This document shows positions 9,511 to 21,754 of a stretch of 64,000 nucleotides of DNA, piece by piece (positions within the stretch are counted from its first letter, which is position 1; every line of letters starts with the position of its first letter). The translations under genes and the position numbers were made by a program. The notes under the pieces are model-generated. The model worked only from the letters and a program-made list of their open reading frames with translations, was not told where the DNA came from and ran no database searches. Source of the stretch: Psychrobacter sp. NG25. Its GTDB lineage: Bacteria; Pseudomonadota; Gammaproteobacteria; Pseudomonadales; Moraxellaceae. The DNA is taken from the NCBI RefSeq assembly GCF_015234355.1, contig NZ_JADGMV010000006.1, positions 220,605-284,604 on the forward strand. Reading direction: 5' to 3'.

Positions 9511-10563
9511 ATGAAAAAACTACTTTTAGCTACAGCAGTTGCTGCCCTATCTGTTTCTGCAGCCAACGCAGCTCCAACTGTTTATGGTAAAGCATTCGTT
9601 GGTATGGACTATGTCGATATAGATGATGAATGGAGCAATAAAAATGAAGATTCAGTGCAAATCAACTCATACTCGTCACGCCTAGGTTTCAAAGGTTCTG
9701 AGGCGATCACTGCTAATACTGATGTGATCTATCAATATGAAGTAGGTATCAATATTGATGGTAATGAAGGTGACGATAATAATATCGCATTTAAAAGCCG
9801 CGATACTTTCCTAGGTTTCAAAAATGATAGCTACGGTGAACTCCGTTTTGGTCGCAACACATCAGTTGTTGATTATGTAAATAATGTTGTAACTTCTGGT
9901 AGTGGTTTTTGGGACAACCTAGGCTCGAATCAGCTTGATGAAAACGAGAACGGTTATAACATGACTGATAGTGGTCGCCGTGATAACTCAGTCATTTGGA
10001 TGGCACCTAAATACAACAACTTACCATTAGATGTTGCACTTATGTATAAGGCAAATGAGTCACTAGATGACTCTACTGTCGATGCTGATGCAGGTTTTGC
10101 TGCTTCTGCTATGTATGATGCCGGTACTGGTATTACATTTGGTGCTGCTTATGACAACGATGTCAACCTAGATGGTGATTTACTCCGTGCCACTGCTGCT
10201 GTTGATCTAAGCAAGTATATGGCAGCTCCTGTAACTGTGGGCGCGATGTACCAAGTTGCTGATTTCGATGCCAGTCAGAAAATGGGCACTAGAGGTAGTG
10301 AGAAAGAAAAAGGTCTAGTCGTTAGTGCTAAGATGGGTCTAAACAACTTTGCTAAGCCAGCAGCTGTTTATATTCAGTATAACAATACTGACAACTTACT
10401 CGGCTTCAGTGATGCTGATTCTGATCAGATCGTTGTCGGTGGCGAATACAATTACAAACCTAACATGATTGCTCATGTTTGGGCCGGTCAAAACTCAGCT
10501 GACCTTGGTGGCAGTGATTATGATCTACTCGCAATTGGTGGTGGTCTAGAATACAAATTCTAA
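9511..10563 (+). CDS. Gram-negative porin, outer membrane
   Basis: 350 aa with a clear signal peptide MKKLLLATAVAALSVSAANA cut before APTVYGK. The mature part has the general porin layout: T-V-Y-G-K-A-F-V-G-M-D-Y at the N-terminus, S-S-R-L-G-F-K-G-S-E-A, D-T-F-L-G-F-K-N-D-S-Y-G-E-L-R-F-G-R-N, many alternating-hydrophobic strands and a C-terminal G-G-G-L-E-Y-K-F ending in Phe, the BAM recognition signature. It should form a trimeric beta-barrel channel for small solutes. Monocistronic: long 5' region before it and a terminator directly after. Substrate preference cannot be read from sequence. Confidence 0.93.
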   Translation: MKKLLLATAVAALSVSAANAAPTVYGKAFVGMDYVDIDDEWSNKNEDSVQINSYSSRLGFKGSEAITANTDVIYQYEVGINIDGNEGDDNNIAFKSRDTFLGFKNDSYGELRFGRNTSVVDYVNNVVTSGSGFWDNLGSNQLDENENGYNMTDSGRRDNSVIWMAPKYNNLPLDVALMYKANESLDDSTVDADAGFAASAMYDAGTGITFGAAYDNDVNLDGDLLRATAAVDLSKYMAAPVTVGAMYQVADFDASQKMGTRGSEKEKGLVVSAKMGLNNFAKPAAVYIQYNNTDNLLGFSDADSDQIVVGGEYNYKPNMIAHVWAGQNSADLGGSDYDLLAIGGGLEYKF

Positions 10564-10584
10564 TCTAAGCATTAGAATCTGATT

Positions 10585-10615
10585 AAAAAAACTCATCCTT
10601 CGGGGTGGGTTTTTT
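10585..10615 (+). terminator. Rho-independent terminator after porin
   Basis: ACTCATCC (10591-10598), UUCG tetraloop, then GGGTGGGT pairing with two G-U wobbles, flanked by A-run and T-run. The UUCG loop is a classic terminator loop. Confidence 0.85.
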
Positions 10616-10638
10616 ATTGTGTAGTACTTAAATTATAG

Positions 10639-12390
<1,752 letters not shown>

Positions 12391-12438
12391 TTCAAACCCA
12401 GTCGTTATCAACGTATTCAATGTTTACATGTATAAAAA

Positions 12439-12466
12439 AGACTGATTTTCGAATCGGTCTTTTTTT
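12439..12466 (+). terminator. Rho-independent terminator after pyrG
   Basis: AGACTGATT (12439-12447), TTCG loop, AATCGGTCT (12452-12460), then T7. Separates pyrG from kdsA. Confidence 0.88.
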
Positions 12467-12477
12467 GAGCCTATATT

Positions 12478-12513
12478 TTAGGATTAGGATTAGGATTAGG
12501 ATTAGGATTAGGA
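12478..12513 (+). repeat. Tandem hexamer (TTAGGA) x6
   Basis: Six perfect head-to-tail copies of TTAGGA (12478-12513) followed by a degenerate TTGGAG, between the pyrG terminator and the kdsA promoter region. Perfect hexamer arrays of this size can change copy number by slippage. Confidence 0.95.
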
Positions 12514-12653
12514 TTGGAGAGTATGGCTATGGCTAATATGACGATTGATTATAGATAATATCAAACCCAAAAAATATAATTAATCACGTTAAAAGTGCTT
12601 AGTCTACTAAATGAGGTAGTTGCCCTCATTTCCCTCACTATTCTAATTTTTAG

Positions 12654-13625
<972 letters not shown>

Positions 13626-13664
13626 CAGTGCACGCTAATAGAGTAAGGATAGGAGGCTAATGTA

Positions 13665-13919
13665 ATGGCGATTCAAATGGCGCAAGTCAGTATTAAAAAC
13701 ATTGATGATACGGTAGGACTAGATAGTGTGATGACGGCATTAAAGAACATTACGGGCGTAACAGCTATCGATTTGGATACTACTCGCCACGTTGCCACTG
13801 TGCGTTATGAAGATACCGATACGAGTATCTATGCTCTGACGGCAGCGATTAGTATGGTTGATTATGTTACTCAGCCATTTCCTATCGATGCACCACAAAA
13901 CCCACATCATAGTGATTAG
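13665..13919 (+). CDS. HMA-like small protein without metal-binding cysteines
   Basis: 84 aa with a textbook AGGAGG (13651-13656) eight bases before ATG 13665. The fold pattern (A-Q-V-S-I-K-N-I strand, helix D-S-V-M-T-A-L-K-N-I, G-V-T-A-I-D-L-D, H-V-A-T-V-R-Y, then a second helix) resembles a heavy-metal-associated ferredoxin-like domain, but the GMTCxxC loop is absent and the protein has no Cys at all. It lies just before a normal HMA protein and CopA, so a non-metal-binding paralogue or partner role is possible. Family assignment is inferred from the pattern and context only. Confidence 0.65.
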   Translation: MAIQMAQVSIKNIDDTVGLDSVMTALKNITGVTAIDLDTTRHVATVRYEDTDTSIYALTAAISMVDYVTQPFPIDAPQNPHHSD

Positions 13920-14023
13920 TCTTTGATAGCGGGTGTTATTCTTCGAATGATATCTCAGATAAGATCTGCGTATCATTCATTTGAAACAGTATTATATTAA
14001 TAAATAAAAATAAGGAGTCTCAT

Positions 14024-14248
14024 ATGACAGACCAAACTCGTATTATCAAAATCGACGGCATGACTTGCGGTGGCTGCGTAGCCAGTATATATAACGCTAC
14101 TGCTGATATTGATGGCCTAGATGATATCAGTATTGAGCTGATAGACAATCAAGCAACCGTTACTTTTGACGATAGTAAAACAAATATACAAGCCATTGTT
14201 TCAGCCATTGATGACGCTGGCTTTGATGTGACCGTCGCTAACTCATAA
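14024..14248 (+). CDS. copZ: Copper chaperone, heavy-metal-associated domain protein (CopZ-like)
   Basis: 74 aa, a single HMA domain: R-I-I-K-I-D-G-M-T-C-G-G-C-V-A-S near the N-terminus gives the MxCxxC metal site, followed by the beta-alpha-beta core I-S-I-E-L-I-D-N-Q-A-T-V-T-F-D and a C-terminal A-I-D-D-A-G-F-D-V. Such proteins bind Cu(I) in the cytoplasm and hand it to CopA. AAGGAG lies seven bases upstream. A terminator follows, so it is not simply co-transcribed with the downstream ATPase. Confidence 0.85.
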   Translation: MTDQTRIIKIDGMTCGGCVASIYNATADIDGLDDISIELIDNQATVTFDDSKTNIQAIVSAIDDAGFDVTVANS

Positions 14249-14265
14249 GTACCGTCCCTCATTCG

Positions 14266-14294
14266 AAAAAACCAGCTATTATGGCTGGTTTTTT
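14266..14294 (+). terminator. Rho-independent terminator after the CopZ-like gene
   Basis: AAAAAACCAGC (14266-14276), 7-base loop, GCTGGTTTTTT (14284-14294). Confidence 0.88.
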
Positions 14295-14474
14295 AATGGT
14301 TGAAGAGTAGAGATATTAGATTGCTTTCTAGATGGCTATAAATAAATGGATTGATTTGAATGGATAGTAATCCTGAGTATTTTTTAATTTAGACTCATCT
14401 ATCCACTGATATTTTTATGGTTCATCCAATTTTACAAACGCTATAACGAATAAATGCCATACCGAGTTTTCTTT

Positions 14475-16835
14475 ATGAATGATATTACCCGCACCACTAA
14501 TGACAAATCCTACGATGTTGAAACTGAGGTTCAGTCAAATACGTCACTTACGCCGCAGCGTGCGCATCTACAACTGGCGATTGATGGTATGACATGTCAG
14601 GCTTGTGCCTCACGAATCGAAAAGGTACTTAACAAAAAGCCATCGGTATACGATGTGAGTGTGAATTTTGCAGGTAAGACTGCCAATGTCGATTATGATC
14701 CGACTCAGACCACACCAGAGCAGGTTGCAGAATGGGTGAATAAAACTGGTTTTGTGGCTAATTTACAAGTAGGTGAGAGCTTGTTTGAAAGAACAGACAA
14801 GGTTACAGCAACTGAGTATCCTTGGCGCTTGATTGGGCTATGGGTTTGCTTAGTACCCTTTTTAGTGGGTATGGCAGGCATGCTGACGGGTTTTGGTATG
14901 GCGTGGATGCCACCGGTTTGGATACAGTTCCTCATAGCGACGATTGTGCAATTTGGACTGGCACTGCCATTTTATAAGAGTGCGTGGGCATCGATTAGAG
15001 GTGGTCTTGCCAATATGGACGTATTGGTCGTTATCGGTACGGTCACCATTTGGGCATATTCAACTTATCTTTGGCTGACACATGGCGATGGCACTCTAAA
15101 TAGCTTGCTGCAAGATGCCCACATGGGTGGTTATGGTGCAGGTAATAGCCCAGCCGTGTATTTTGAAGCAGGAGTGATGGTTATTGCTTTTGTTCGTACG
15201 GGTAAGTATTTAGAAGAGCGTACCAAAAAGCACAGCCTAAACAGTATCGATTTATTACTGTCGTTGACGCCTGATGAAGTAGAGCAGCAGCAGTCAAATG
15301 GTGATTTTCATAATGTTGCACTCCAAAATGTGCAAGTTGGTGATATTCTTCGCGCTAAGCAAGGTAGCCGAGTAGCCACCGATGGCATGGTTATAGGTGG
15401 TAATGGTTGGTGTGTGGAGAGTCATTTAACTGGTGAGTCAGTACCGCTCAAAAAAGAAGAAGGCGATGGTCTACTAGCAGGCGCTCTAGTCGAAAACGGC
15501 AGCTTACTATATCGCGTCAGTGCTAAAGGTAGCGATACCAAGCTAGGTGATATGGTGCAAGCACTCAGCGATGCACAAGGCTCAAAAGCCAATTTAGCGC
15601 GTCTGGCTGATAGAGTGACAGCTATTTTTGTTCCTATTGTGGTTACTATTGCATTGGTTACTTTTGGGGTCACGTGGTGGCTGACAGGTATGGTGGATAC
15701 AGCACTAATGCACGCAGTATCTGTATTGGTTATTGCCTGCCCTTGTGCGCTTGGCTTGGCCACACCCGCTGCAATTATGGCGGGTATGGGCGTTGCTGCT
15801 CGTCATGGTGTTTGGTTCAAAGACGCACAAAGCCTCGAAGCAGCGGGCGACATCGATACCGTTGTTTTGGATAAGACGGGCACATTGACTATTGGCAAAC
15901 CTACTATCGTTGACCATGTCATGGTGGACAAATCGCTTGCTGTTGATGATGTCTTGCAGATTGCAGCGAGCGTTGAGGCACATGCTAGCCATCCGCTCGC
16001 CACAGCGTTGGTTAACACTGCTAAAAATCGTAATTTGCCATTAATGAGTGTTACTGATATCAGTGTGATCAAAGGCGCGGGTATACAAGCAAATATTGAA
16101 GGCCTTGGTCTTATTAAGGTTGGTACGGCAGAGTTTGCTCACTTGACGCTGCCAAAGTTTATGCCAAAAGCATGGCAAGTGGCCAGTACGGTTGCAGTTA
16201 GTATTAATGACGAACCACTAGGCGCTTTTGCTTTAGCGGATGACCTAAAAGCGGATACACCACAAGCAATTACTGCACTACAGGCTGCGGGCATTAATGT
16301 GATTTTAATGAGTGGTGACAAGCAGTCAGTCGTCGATTATGTCGCAGGGAAACTGGGTATCAAGGCTGCTTACGGCAAGATGAGCCCGAGAGATAAGGCG
16401 AGCCAAATTGCTAAATTGCAAACGGCGGGTCATAAAGTCGCTATGGCAGGTGATGGTGTCAATGATGCACCAGCGATGGCAACAGCCGATGCTAGTTTTG
16501 CTATGTTTGAAGGCACTGACGTGGCACAGCACAGTGCCTCAGCACGATTGATGGGTGAGTCATTGATGCATATCGATGCGGCACAAAAAATCGCACAAGC
16601 AACATTGCGTAATATTAAGCAAAATTTGTTTTTTGCCTTTATTTATAATTGCATTGGCATTCCACTCGCTGCTTTTGGGTTTTTAAATCCTATGATTGCA
16701 GCGGCAGCCATGGCGCTTAGTTCCATCTCAGTATTAATGAATGCACTGCGATTGACACGATTTAAGACAGAGGTGGAGCTGGATAATACAGTCTCTAACA
16801 CTAATATTGACGCAGAGCGTTTGTCTAACGTATAA
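14475..16835 (+). CDS. copA: Copper-translocating P1B-type ATPase
   Basis: About 786 aa (793 if the upstream ATG at 14454 is used; neither start has a strong ribosome-binding site). One N-terminal HMA domain with G-M-T-C-Q-A-C-A-S, then eight hydrophobic segments, the A-domain T-G-E-S-V-P, the Cu-transport motif A-C-P-C-A-L-G-L-A-T-P, the phosphorylation site D-K-T-G-T-L-T, the nucleotide-domain S-H-P-L-A and the hinge G-D-G-V-N-D-A-P-A. The CPC motif and HMA domain indicate Cu(I) efflux across the inner membrane. No CueR/CopY regulator gene is adjacent. The gene sits between kdsA and eno, where related genomes usually lack it. Confidence 0.95.
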   Translation: MNDITRTTNDKSYDVETEVQSNTSLTPQRAHLQLAIDGMTCQACASRIEKVLNKKPSVYDVSVNFAGKTANVDYDPTQTTPEQVAEWVNKTGFVANLQVGESLFERTDKVTATEYPWRLIGLWVCLVPFLVGMAGMLTGFGMAWMPPVWIQFLIATIVQFGLALPFYKSAWASIRGGLANMDVLVVIGTVTIWAYSTYLWLTHGDGTLNSLLQDAHMGGYGAGNSPAVYFEAGVMVIAFVRTGKYLEERTKKHSLNSIDLLLSLTPDEVEQQQSNGDFHNVALQNVQVGDILRAKQGSRVATDGMVIGGNGWCVESHLTGESVPLKKEEGDGLLAGALVENGSLLYRVSAKGSDTKLGDMVQALSDAQGSKANLARLADRVTAIFVPIVVTIALVTFGVTWWLTGMVDTALMHAVSVLVIACPCALGLATPAAIMAGMGVAARHGVWFKDAQSLEAAGDIDTVVLDKTGTLTIGKPTIVDHVMVDKSLAVDDVLQIAASVEAHASHPLATALVNTAKNRNLPLMSVTDISVIKGAGIQANIEGLGLIKVGTAEFAHLTLPKFMPKAWQVASTVAVSINDEPLGAFALADDLKADTPQAITALQAAGINVILMSGDKQSVVDYVAGKLGIKAAYGKMSPRDKASQIAKLQTAGHKVAMAGDGVNDAPAMATADASFAMFEGTDVAQHSASARLMGESLMHIDAAQKIAQATLRNIKQNLFFAFIYNCIGIPLAAFGFLNPMIAAAAMALSSISVLMNALRLTRFKTEVELDNTVSNTNIDAERLSNV

Positions 16836-18473
<1,638 letters not shown>

Positions 18474-18598
18474 TAAGTCCAAGTTAATCAGGACTTAATG
18501 TTAAAGCTGAGCATTATGTAATCATTATTATGTTTATATATTGCTTAGCTGCTTTAGCTAATTTTTACTATATCTCTGTCGTTTGGCGTTATCCTCTT

Positions 18599-18907
18599 AT
18601 GAAATATTTTAGCCAATTTATGTTACTCGCGTTAGCCGTTGCCGTTCTTTTAGGGCTGCAATATCAGTATTGGCTAGGCGAAAATGGTCGTTTCGAGCAC
18701 AACGAACTGATGACTCAGACAGAAGAGCAACAGCGTTTGAATGAAAGCCAAGTAGCAGCAAATAATTTGTTACGTACCGACGTATATGATTTAAAAAATG
18801 GTCTCGAAGCAGTAGAAGAACATGCTCGTTTAGATTTGGGTTTGATTAAACCAAACGAGACATTCGTGCAAGTATCTACGGCACCTACTACACACAGCAA
18901 TTATTAA
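18599..18907 (+). CDS. ftsB: Cell division protein FtsB
   Basis: 102 aa from ATG 18599 (MKYFSQFMLLALAVAVLLGL); the longer in-frame start at 18530 would add 23 hydrophobic residues not typical of FtsB. One transmembrane helix (about 6-22) is followed by a Y-W-L-G-E-N-G segment and a coiled-coil region ending in E-E-H-A-R-L-D-L-G-L-I-K-P-N-E-T-F, the conserved FtsB/DivIC tail. FtsB bridges FtsL and FtsQ in the divisome. The position between eno and ispD is the standard one. Confidence 0.93.
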   Translation: MKYFSQFMLLALAVAVLLGLQYQYWLGENGRFEHNELMTQTEEQQRLNESQVAANNLLRTDVYDLKNGLEAVEEHARLDLGLIKPNETFVQVSTAPTTHSNY

Positions 18908-19058
18908 TTGTTCTTAATTTTCGAAGAAATACTATCTATTAGTATCTAGAATAGATATTCGGTTTACCTCAATCTCTTTACCTCTCTTAGCACTTACCTT
19001 TCCTTAGCCATATTGTCATGGATCTTAACCATGAGAGCTGTTTGATGAGTACTATCCT

Positions 19059-19808
19059 ATGAATACCACCCCTCATATACATGCCATGATCGTCGCTGCT
19101 GGTCGCGGTAGTCGTTTTGGTGCATCTGTTGCTAAGCAATACACTCTGTTGCAGGGACAGACATTGCTACAGCATAGTGTGGCAAGGCTCGCCTGTAGTG
19201 ATTATATTGATAAGTGCTTGCTGGTCATTGCAGCAAATGACACCACCGCTCAAACGCTCGATTTTGCACTTCCTATAGATTATGCCATTGGCGGCGCTGA
19301 GCGTTGGCAATCAGTGCAGGCAGGTGTAGAGGCAATCAGTCATTCAGGTGCTGACGATTCAGACTTAGTTTTGATTCATGATGCTGCGCGTCCTGCTGTA
19401 CCCAGTAATGATATTGATCAAGTGATCGAAGCGGCGATGACAGAGCTATATGGTGCTATTCTAGCAACACCTGTAGCTGATACGCTAAAAGAGTCGCATA
19501 TCTATTCTACGGCTCAGTCTGAGCTTGCAAATAAGCCTATCAGTAGCAGCACATACTCTTATGCCAAACGTACTATCGACCGCAGTAACATGTGGCAAGC
19601 GCAAACCCCACAAGTATTTCGACTCGGAGAATTGAAGAGGGTATTGGCTTATGTTCGTACCCATAACCTTTCTATTACTGATGAAGCCAGTGCGTTTGAG
19701 TACTTGGATCTCCCCATTCGTTTAGTGTCTGGCAGTCGCCAAAATATAAAGCTCACTTATCCCGACGACGCCATCTTTCTTGCAGCGATTCTGAAAGCCC
19801 AATTATGA
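19059..19808 (+). CDS. ispD: 2-C-methyl-D-erythritol 4-phosphate cytidylyltransferase
   Basis: 249 aa. Transfers CMP to MEP in the non-mevalonate isoprenoid pathway. Signatures: A-M-I-V-A-A-G-R-G-S-R-F-G nucleotide loop at residues 9-21, a Lys in S-V-A-K-Q-Y, V-L-I-H-D-A-A-R-P-A-V near the middle, and T-D-E-A-S-A-F-E toward the end. No ispF follows; the next gene is a BLUF protein, so the common ispD-ispF pairing is broken here. Confidence 0.96.
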   Translation: MNTTPHIHAMIVAAGRGSRFGASVAKQYTLLQGQTLLQHSVARLACSDYIDKCLLVIAANDTTAQTLDFALPIDYAIGGAERWQSVQAGVEAISHSGADDSDLVLIHDAARPAVPSNDIDQVIEAAMTELYGAILATPVADTLKESHIYSTAQSELANKPISSSTYSYAKRTIDRSNMWQAQTPQVFRLGELKRVLAYVRTHNLSITDEASAFEYLDLPIRLVSGSRQNIKLTYPDDAIFLAAILKAQL

Positions 19809-20200
19809 TTATTCTAAAATATTTCCCATAGTCCTTTCCTATGCATTTGTGATTATTCACATCGTATCGAATACGTCTATTTAATACAGGTGTAGAGATG
19901 TAGGTATGCTTATATCTTGCATATCTCAGCTGACATCTATGAAAAAATAAAAACATAGGCTACTTCACTCATTTTGAGTCTTTCTTTATCGTGGAAAATA
20001 AACAGTATTATTAAACATATATTGCTTTGATGACCAAACTAGCCTATGATGTAACCAACTTAATACAATTAATATAAACATTTATAAAATCAATAATATA
20101 CCAGACCAATTTGATGCTTTTAAAAGTCTTGTCTCTATGTTTTTTCTAAAGTTAGTATGGTTGTTTTAGCTCCATTTATCTAAAAATAGGGAGAATCGAA
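19809..20200. other. Intergenic region ispD / BLUF gene
   Basis: 392 very AT-rich bases, no gene supported. Likely carries the promoter of the BLUF gene. Confidence 0.35.
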
Positions 20201-20824
20201 TTGTCACAAATTAATGATTCGACAAATCCAGTTACAACCGACCTCTGCCAGCTTGTATATATCAGTCAAATCACTTCGACTGGTCTTTCAGGCCCTAGTA
20301 CGCTTAATGATATTTCAGAGACTTCGATTGAGCAGAACCAAGCCGATAACGTCACAGGTATTCTTTGCTATGGCAATGGTTACTTTTTACAGTGTGTAGA
20401 AGGGTCAGAACAAGCTCTCACTAATTTAAAGAATCGATTACTAATAGATGATCGACATAAAGAACTACAAATTTTAGATTTTTCAGAAATTACCCAACGC
20501 CGCTTTACGAATTGGTCTTTACGTTCTATCACACTTGAACGTTGGATGACTAAAGAACCTGAACTGAAAAAGTTTATGCCGTTTAAGCCTTACGACTGGG
20601 ATTCTAGTGAATGGCCAAAGTTTTTAGATATCCTAAAAGGGTATTATGAAGAGCAGGCAAGAACAGGCAATATGGACACGCCACCTATTAAGTACAGTAC
20701 ATTAGGGGTGACCTTAAGTAAGGTAGTCGGTCAGCACCAAGCGTTCTTTTTGATCCAGACCATACTTGGTGTGATGGTTGTCATGACATTGTTGTGGTTG
20801 ATGTTATCAGATAAAATCTGGTAG
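20201..20824 (+). CDS. BLUF blue-light sensor protein with C-terminal membrane segment
   Basis: 207 aa starting at TTG 20201, which is well placed behind AGGGAG. Residues about 14-110 form a BLUF (FAD-binding, blue-light) domain: Q-L-V-Y-I-S with Tyr20, an Asn at 46, N-V-T-G-I-L, G-Y-F-L-Q-C-V-E-G with Gln64, D-D-R-H and N-W-S-L. Tyr20 and Gln64 match the photoactive pair; the conserved Trp is at 105, while the Met two residues later is Leu here. After a linker comes one hydrophobic helix (about 180-202). Short BLUF proteins usually signal by protein contact; a membrane tail is unusual and suggests membrane tethering. Monocistronic with its own terminator. Confidence 0.88.
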   Translation: MSQINDSTNPVTTDLCQLVYISQITSTGLSGPSTLNDISETSIEQNQADNVTGILCYGNGYFLQCVEGSEQALTNLKNRLLIDDRHKELQILDFSEITQRRFTNWSLRSITLERWMTKEPELKKFMPFKPYDWDSSEWPKFLDILKGYYEEQARTGNMDTPPIKYSTLGVTLSKVVGQHQAFFLIQTILGVMVVMTLLWLMLSDKIW

Positions 20825-20852
20825 ATTATTATAAAAAATCGTATTTGATCTG

Positions 20853-20882
20853 AAAAGCCAGCATTTGATGTTGGCTTTTTTG
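20853..20882 (+). terminator. Rho-independent terminator after BLUF gene
   Basis: AAAAGCCAGCA (20853-20863) pairs with TGTTGGCTTTT (20869-20879, one G-U), 5-base loop, T-tail. Confidence 0.85.
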
Positions 20883-21034
20883 TGAGTAAATTTTGATAAT
20901 ATCTTTAATATAAATACAGCAGTAAATCAATTCACGTATTCATAGTACACATTACGAGCTGCATTTAATTAATGGTGATAGATATTCGAAGGTTTTAAGC
21001 ATTATTTTTGAGAAAGTCAAAAGGCAGGCATAAA

Positions 21035-21065
21035 AAAAGCCCAATCACAATGTGATTGGGCTTTT
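21035..21065 (-). terminator. Terminator downstream of tRNA-Glu
   Basis: AAAAGCCCAATCAC (21035-21048) pairs perfectly with 21052-21065 across a 3-base loop; on the minus strand it is followed by a T-run (A-run at 21032-21038), fitting termination of the tRNA transcript. Confidence 0.8.
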
Positions 21066-21132
21066 AGATGGTACGCTTGTTAGTCTTAATAGATGCTTTG
21101 CAGCAAATTTGCTAACGAGTGACGCCAAATAG

Positions 21133-21208
21133 TGGCGTCCCCAGGGGGATTCGAACCCCCGTTACCGCCGTGAAAGGGCGGTGTCCTAGGCCTCTAGACG
21201 ATGGGGAC
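21133..21208 (-). tRNA. tRNA-Glu (anticodon TTC)
   Basis: The minus strand reads GTCCCCATCGTCTAGAGG... through the anticodon loop CTTTCAC to GGTTCGAATCC and a 3' GGGGACG-CCA. Acceptor GTCCCC/GGGGAC, D-loop, anticodon stem CCGCC/GGCGG and T-arm all pair. The anticodon TTC corresponds to 21172-21174. The CCA end is encoded. The sequence is close to E. coli tRNA-Glu. Confidence 0.98.
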
Positions 21209-21262
21209 TAGTAACACAACACCTCAGCTGCTTTCACCATTTATGCTGAAGTGGTGCGTATT

Positions 21263-21460
21263 CTAATAGTGTCTGCGCCTTCTGTCAAGCCTTTTTCTTC
21301 GTCTTTTTAAAATTAAATATCTTTTTTTGATTGCACGGCGAGGATGTAAGTCTTTACGCTTTAAATGATAGCGAATCCATAAAGAAGTACAGGCGCTAAT
21401 AGTTAAAGCTAGCAGCATATAGCCTATGATTGTTCCCCATAATTTGAGTTGTGGATCCAT
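21263..21460 (-). CDS. Small membrane protein with strongly basic C-terminus, unknown function
   Basis: 65 aa. An excellent GGAGGGAC ribosome-binding site precedes the start, which argues for a real gene. One hydrophobic helix (about 7-28, W-G-T-I-I-G-Y-M-L-L-A-L-T-I-S-A) is followed by a very basic tail (R-A-I-K-K-R-Y-L-I-L-K-R-R-R-K-R). By the positive-inside rule the tail faces the cytoplasm. It lies 54 bases upstream of tRNA-Glu on the same strand. No family recognised. Confidence 0.6.
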   Translation of the reverse strand: MDPQLKLWGTIIGYMLLALTISACTSLWIRYHLKRKDLHPRRAIKKRYLILKRRRKRLDRRRRHY

Positions 21461-21754
21461 GATAAAGTCCCTCCTATCAAGCCTGATAGTATGAGCAATG
21501 TCACGCTATCAGGCAGTGTGGGTAACTTAAACCATCTATAGGATACGACAACACCATTTTAAAGTGCATAATCACAGGTCGTCGACTCGTTTGTTACTTT
21601 TGAATGATTGCCATAACATGCTCAATAGTGAAACGAGTGGCTTGTCTATCATGATATCAATCATATCCCTATTGATTGCGAAATCAAGATGCCAAAGTCA
21701 TCAAGTATTAAAAATAGCACTATTAGGAGAAGTGGGCAATGTAGGATATGTGGC

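Noticed and set aside
12478..12513. CRISPR or REP interpretation of short tandem repeats
   Set aside because: Units of 6, 7 or 15 bp without spacers are simple tandem repeats, not CRISPR arrays.
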